Shown here: in pieces, positions 58,735 through 64,000 of the stretch
Layout of the letters: the number at the start of each line of letters is the position of its first letter
How positions within the stretch are numbered: the first letter of the stretch is position 1
Source: Ilyonectria destructans
Taxonomy: Eukaryota > Ascomycota > Sordariomycetes > Hypocreales > Nectriaceae
Direction of reading: 5' to 3'
DNA: 64,000 nucleotides
Assembly (NCBI GenBank): GCA_020740775.1
Contig: JAHEWK010000001.1
Coordinates: 4,898,001-4,962,000 of the forward strand
Made by a program: the position numbers and the translations under genes
Notes under the pieces: generated by a model
Told to the model about the DNA's origin: nothing
The model's input: the letters and a program-made list of their open reading frames with translations, nothing else
Databases searched by the model: none

Positions 58735-61700
58735 TCATACACGCCGTTCATTAACCGGAATACCATTATCCTCCTCTTCAATGCACCCAGCTTCGTCACT
58801 CCAGAACCGCCGATGCGCTGTGATTTCAAGGCCAAAATCGGCATCTTGAGCATCTGTAAAGCTGTAATCATAATCAGGGGACTCTTCGCCGCCAATCCCC
58901 TGATCTTGCTGGTTGCCCAGACTGTATTCTCTATCCACTGGACTTTCGAGCTCGGGAGGCGTGGGGATCGCCGAACCCGTGCTCTGGCTGTCCACCGCCG
59001 GACTTCCGGCGTCATCGCCCGAGACGAAGGAGTATGACCTCACTCCCTGGGTAGTTGAATCGGGTAATAGTCGAGTCATGCTTGTCGCCAAGGAGATGGT
59101 GCTTGCCCTCTTTTGCAAGTTGCCGGAGCCGTACCGACCTGTAACTCGGGGAGACTCAGTCGCTCGGCGGGCAAGTCCACCAAAGTCCTTGGAGAAGACA
59201 GCATCGCCAACCACATCTTGGAGGGACACCTGTTCCCCTAATTCGTGGCGACCGTCCTGACCCTCCTGAAATAAAAGCCTATTTCTTGTCAAGATCTGCT
59301 GCAGCGTCTGCGCGGCATCTTCCCATCCCTCTCTCAGCTGTTGTGTCAGTGGCTGACTGACGTTCTGAGGGACCTTGTCAGCCCGAAACATGGAAATCAT
59401 AGACTGTCGTCGTGTAGATGTAGCAGCTTGTTGAACTGCCTTATCAATCGACTTCTGAATTGTCTGCAAAAGATCCCGATCTTCAAAGGCAGAAAAGTAT
59501 CGAATTGTCGCGTTATCAGCCATATGCCTGACGAGATGTCGGAAGTTGGAAAGGTTGAAGCCATTGCCCTCGCAGTCCAGGCTGTGCAGGGTCTTATTGG
59601 CTGAAATGGCCTCTGCAAGATCCCCGATATTGACGTTCAACATTTGGCTTCGCACGCGAAGGTGCTCGATTCGAGTATTTGAGCGGAGGCCGCTCAAGGC
59701 CCTTGAGAAATCTTGACCGAGATGTCCTTCATCCAGTTTGGATTCAAACCCGGAGAGGTCAAGGAATCTCACCGTGTCGTTGTCAGAAAAGAAGTCTGAT
59801 ATGGCCTCGCAGGTCTCTTCGCTGGCCGACTCAATGGTGGCCGTTCCTGCTAGGCTGAGACACTCGATCGTCTTGTTGACTGTTAATGCCCGCATAAGTT
59901 TGATGTAGCTCATCTCCGAAGAGAACTCGACCATTTCCACGAACAAGCTCCACGGCCCAAAGCCACAGGAGATGGCCTCACACAAATTGTCAATTCCTTC
60001 GTCTAGGTAATTGGCGTTGATGTAAACCGTCATCTTCCTTGCCTGGCCCATCTCCCAGAATAGCTGAGCGACTTGTTGTCCGGTTAGGCCACAGTTGTTT
60101 AGGCGAAGGACCCGGAGATCCAGCGAGCTTGGCTGCCTCAAATACTTGGCCAATAAGTCGACCGTTGACTCGTTAAGCTAGTAATCACATGTCAGCCATG
60201 GGCAAACGCCAAATAGAGGCGGCTTACTTACAGCAATGCCAGACAAGTCCAGCTCCTCTAGGGTCCAGAAGTTAAGTGCTGCTTCATCAAACAAAGGAAT
60301 TTCGGGATGAAGACGGGTATTCCCGGCAATTTTCAGCTTTTTGATCGCCCGGAGTTCGCTGAGAGAATGTTGGATAACATCGAATTTGACAGTTCCCTGG
60401 TTATCGGATGTGTCCAAGACTTCGAGGCTAGCGGCCTGTCCGGAAATCCCAGTCCATACTTTTGACAGTCCAGCATCTCCAAGGCCGCAGCTTGCAATCT
60501 CCAGCTTCCTCAAGTAGGTGTGATCGAGAACAAGAAGATTTGCTAGATCTTCAACATCACTCGGAGATAGGAGGTTACCGGACATAGCGATGCTATGGCA
60601 ACGACACGCCTCATACCTCAATAACCATAGAATTGGTCGAAATACTTCTGACGTTAACTTCCGCGCGTAGTCGAGGTCAACTTTAGGTCGACCTGGCTGA
60701 CTTGTTGTACTTCGGGATCCTAGAACGTTTCTCAGGTCGATGCTTCGGATGGACTCGGAGGAAAAGACTAATGCGTGAATCTCCAAAACAAGAATTGGCG
60801 CCTGCATCAGGAGATCGTAATGCTCTTCGGAAATGCGCCGTCCTTTATGAACCGTCAGTGGTTTGATGAGAAATATTGGGGCCAGGGATTGTACCATTCA
60901 AAGAGTTATACACTACCGAATCGCCATATTGGGAGTAATCGTGCTTTCCAATAAGAGACGACAAATCGACGTTGCGAAAGGACAGCGCCTTGAAGTAACT
61001 GTTGTACCTTAATGCCCGAAACACGGCAAGAAGCTGTAGTGGGGAATATGCCGAGCCACCAGAAGGGAGAAGACGAAAGGCTGCCTGGGCCTGAGCGTCC
61101 CATTCGATAGTCCATCGAGGAACCTGGGTATGAAATGCGGCACAGTAAGCGTTCAGGCTTCTCTGCAAGCCTCCCAAGTCATTCCCAGAGGTCAATTGGA
61201 GCGGCGGAGGCAAGCCTTTGACATCGAAGATGGCTTGTTGCAAGTGTTGTGGCCACATGGGTTTCAGTTCTCGATCGAGCTTGGTCATGGTCTCGATGAT
61301 TCGCCGATAGTGGATGCTGGCAAGCTCTAACCGGGATTCACGACCGAAGGGAAGACTTAAACTAGTTAGCACTCGAGCTATTGTTGTTGCAACTGGAGTT
61401 GTTTTGTCCTCGACTCACCGAAAGCACATAACAAATCTCTGCTCCTGCGAGGCTACAGACGCCTTGAAGCGGGTAATTGTTACAGTGCCAAAAGACTGCA
61501 CCTTTACCCGAAGATCGCCGGCAGTTGTTGTACAATCTGCCTTCAGAACTTCAAGGAAATAGCACATGCAAGGGCCAAGAACAACATAAAACGACGAGCC
61601 GTCAACAAGGTGCTGAGCCTCCTCAGTAGAGGATGATTTCTGCGGTAGCCCAATGATACGCTTTGCAACAGGGAACGTCAGGATCTTGGTACTTCCGTCA

Positions 61701-62521
61701 GGTGCGGTTGGTTCGTAGGTTTCGACGATATGGGTGATACGGGCCTTGAGGTTATCGGGGACGAGAGAGTGGCCAGGAGATCGCCGCAGGCTCATTTTGC
61801 AGGTTCGTTGAATTTCGGCTAACCACTCGTCTCGGTCCTTTGGGAGCGAGAAGAAAAGTTGCATCTTGCCGTATGACAACTTAGGCCACTGAGAAGCCCA
61901 CCACACTTCGATTCCGAATCGAGGACTCGAGCCTTCTTCGTTGAATGCGGCAACGATGGAGCGGAGGGGAATTTCAAGACGGAGTTCTGACGCAGTTGGC
62001 TTATTCGTGTGATATATGATGCTGCCTCGCTTTCCGACCGGCTGACCCAGTTGCGGGAAGACGCCTTTCGCGGCTTCCAAGTTGCCAAATTTGATCAAGC
62101 AGTGATCCGTCAGCACCAGATATTCAGAGCGGGCCTTGAGGAGCGAGATATCCGCCTTGAGGGGGCCATGTTGGAGAATCTCCATCGAGGTATATGGTAG
62201 TTCCAAAGGAGTGGCGGACAGTTCTGGCGGAGAGGCGCTCACTGGCGAGTGGCTCGAGACTCGTCGGTGAATCCTATCGATCATGGAACCCGAGCCGGAA
62301 TGGGTCTTTTGGAGTCGTCGTGTATTCGTGGATCCTCTGGAAGGGCTATGTGATAAGGATTCCATCGATGAGTTACTAAGGGATCGGATAGCCTTGGAGA
62401 AGGCACGAGGCTTCTTAGATTCCATCGTCTCTGTTTCTCCGGTGGAATCACGCGGTATTGGAAGAGGAGAAGATGCTCGGAGGCTAGGAAGGGTCTTCCT
62501 CCTCCACTTGTCGGCGTGCAT
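58735..62521 (-). CDS. PH-like plus leucine-rich-repeat protein
   Basis: Four exons, complement of 58735-60177, 60232-60842, 60895-61361 and 61419-62521, close in frame to 1207 aa. Residues 1-105 are basic and Ser-rich. About 110-270 looks like a PH-type domain (YLVLTDHCLIKFGNLEAAKG, then RFGIEVWW, then MQLFFSLPKDRDEWLAEI); a second beta-rich segment lies at 275-365 (FYVVLGPCMCYFLEVLKA). From about 540 to 990 there are leucine-rich repeats (IRSIDLRNVL, LRVLRLNNCGL, IEHLRVRSQML, LHSLDCEGNGFNL). The tail is acidic and Ser-rich. PH-then-LRR order is the layout of CARMIL proteins, which control actin capping, but no capping-protein-interaction motif is seen, so this is an analogy. A 52-nt intron at 60843-60894 is needed: without it the frame stops soon after. 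I do not know a characterised orthologue. Confidence 0.85.
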
Positions 62522-64000
62522 TTTAAAAAATGGGTTGATAATCGACGTTTCGGATCCGGACCCAGCGGTTATCGTGACTGTGTCTTAGGCAGAATATGAA
62601 TGGAGAATCCGGCAAGAGGTTCAAGGGCCGTCCTGCATGTCGCCAAATACAAGACCGATGTTTAAGGACTAGGCAACCGGGGTTGGATACGAGGGGGGGT
62701 CTCGCAGGGTGACAACGAGATAGGGCGAAGCCAGGTGAACGGGCAATCGGGGGGGGGGGGATAGATCGACGTTCGGTTCGACGTCAATTTGTCTCAGGGC
62801 TCGGCTACTTGTCTTGGAATTTGGCAAAATCAATCCAAGACCTCCCGCATGCGTCGGTGGTGGGAGGGTTTGCCGCCAGGTCCGTGGTCTAGCGATTTGG
62901 GTTTGGTGGTTGGAAACTGTGACGAGCTGAGGAATCTGGTATGTCCTGAGCTCTCGGCCGAGGCGCGGCGGTCACGTAGGTATGAAGCCCAGAAAGAGGC
63001 GCTACAGCGCTACACTCGATGTGGGCGTAAAGAAGGATTGGGGAATCACGGAAGGGGGCTGATTGGGTTGTGGGATCGACGGGAGGGAGGGAATTGCCGC
63101 CAGACAACGGGGGAGCTGTGACGAGCTCTGGTGTTGCGGATGACGTCGAGGCGAGGCCAAGGGTGGTCCAAGAACATGTCAGGTCTGGGTCACGTCGTAG
63201 GCATGCTGGAGGTTGCCAGGCACGGGAGACAAAGACGGGGGCGGAGCAAGGGGCAAGGCAACCACAGATTTGCCAGAGAGGTGTGAAGGAGGAGTGAGGT
63301 CTTCACGAGAGGAAGCGTAGCCCAATCCGGTGACAACGCGGGAGGAAGATGTGGTTGGGTTGGAGAGAGACGAATTAGGCAGACCACCGCCGGCAATGGG
63401 TTGACTCAAGAACGAACAAGAGAACAGAGAAAGAGGAGGCAAACCAGGCAAACAAAAAGAAAAGACCAGTGGCGGAGTACAGCCTTGTGGAAAAGGGACT
63501 TTGGAGAAGCAGAGTTGGAGAACAACAACGCAGTGGAGGGAGAAGAAGAAGAAGTTGAATGGTGTGGTCGCTGTCTCGAGAGAGAGCCCCGGCATTAGCA
63601 TCTCGCACCAAGCGTCGTCATTGTGCTGCGCCGGGGTGGTAGCGGCGGAGGCGACCCCTACAACCCCCACCAGTGAGGGAGGCCCCGGCCGCTCTGGACG
63701 CGCTGAAGCCACTGGGCGGGCGGGCCACGATTAGCAGAGCGTAGTGGTGTGCACTCCACTGTGCACTGGCAGATAAGCCGCCCGCTCACGTCTAGAAACC
63801 GGAACCCCAGCCCGGTAGGGTACCGAACTGGGGGCGCCAAACCAGAACTAACGTCCCCTAACGAGATCTCGATCAGTGGCATGGAGCGCTGCAGCGAATT
63901 GAATGAACCAACCCAGAGATTGCAGGACGTCACCGATATTGAGCAAGGCCACCCCCGTAATAGGAATCAGCAAGAACAAGGGCCAAAGGGCCCGATTACC
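62522..64000. promoter_or_regulatory. Upstream region of the PH-LRR gene
   Basis: No gene is supported to the window end. It should hold the PH-LRR promoter and leader; the minus strand is CT-rich around 63390-63560. A G11 run ends at 62760. Confidence 0.45.

Noticed and set aside
60843..60894. Possible frameshift or pseudogene in the PH-LRR gene
   Set aside because: A 52-nt intron with GTACAA donor, CTGAC branch site and AAAG acceptor restores the frame exactly, so no break is needed.
15795..64000. Transposon, secondary-metabolite cluster or other mobile system in the gene-free stretches
   Set aside because: No transposase, reverse transcriptase, synthase or terminal repeat could be found in any frame; only short repeats and AT-rich islets are present.

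Overview
The window is nuclear DNA of a filamentous ascomycete (Pezizomycotina, most likely Sordariomycetes/Hypocreales; the order is an inference from overall feel, not from a marker). The reasons are short GT-AG introns of about 50-170 nt with CTAAC/CTGAC-type branch sites, GC-rich coding DNA, long pyrimidine-rich leaders, and typical one-copy fungal genes. I rebuilt exon structures by hand; every multi-exon model below closes in frame. Seventeen protein genes and one intron-containing tRNA gene can be supported.

Left part (1-15.8 kb) is dense and mostly housekeeping: a DDT/WHIM chromatin protein, ribosomal protein uL2, adenosine kinase, an EST1/SMG5-7-like protein, a C2H2 zinc-finger protein, the splicing factor BUD31, complex I subunit NDUFA6/NUO-14.8, the RNA polymerase I/III subunit AC19, and tRNA-Lys(UUU). 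Genes here are divergent or convergent pairs with small gaps.

Middle part (15.8-37.2 kb) is sparse. A conserved-looking protein without a known domain (22.3-23.6 kb), a HAL4/SAT4-type kinase (25.7-27.3 kb) and a CaMKK/SNF1-activating-type kinase (35.0-37.2 kb) are separated by gene-free stretches of about 6.5 and 7.7 kb. These hold microsatellites, homopolymer tracts and AT-rich islets but no convincing gene.

Right part (38.3-62.5 kb) carries membrane traffic, organelle and cytoskeleton genes: TRAPP subunit BET5, peroxin PEX3 divergent from autophagy gene ATG101, a forkhead factor of HCM1 type with a 6.7 kb gene-free upstream region, the endocytic actin regulator PAN1, and a PH plus leucine-rich-repeat protein just upstream of it.

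I see no transposase, polyketide or peptide synthetase, CRISPR array or other mobile system. The most notable points are regulatory: very long gene-free regions upstream of three likely regulators, a set of Prk1-type phosphorylation motifs in PAN1, a phospho-dependent SUMO motif in the uncharacterised protein, a GC-AG intron in the uL2 gene, and a Pol III gene in the promoter of a Pol I/III subunit gene.
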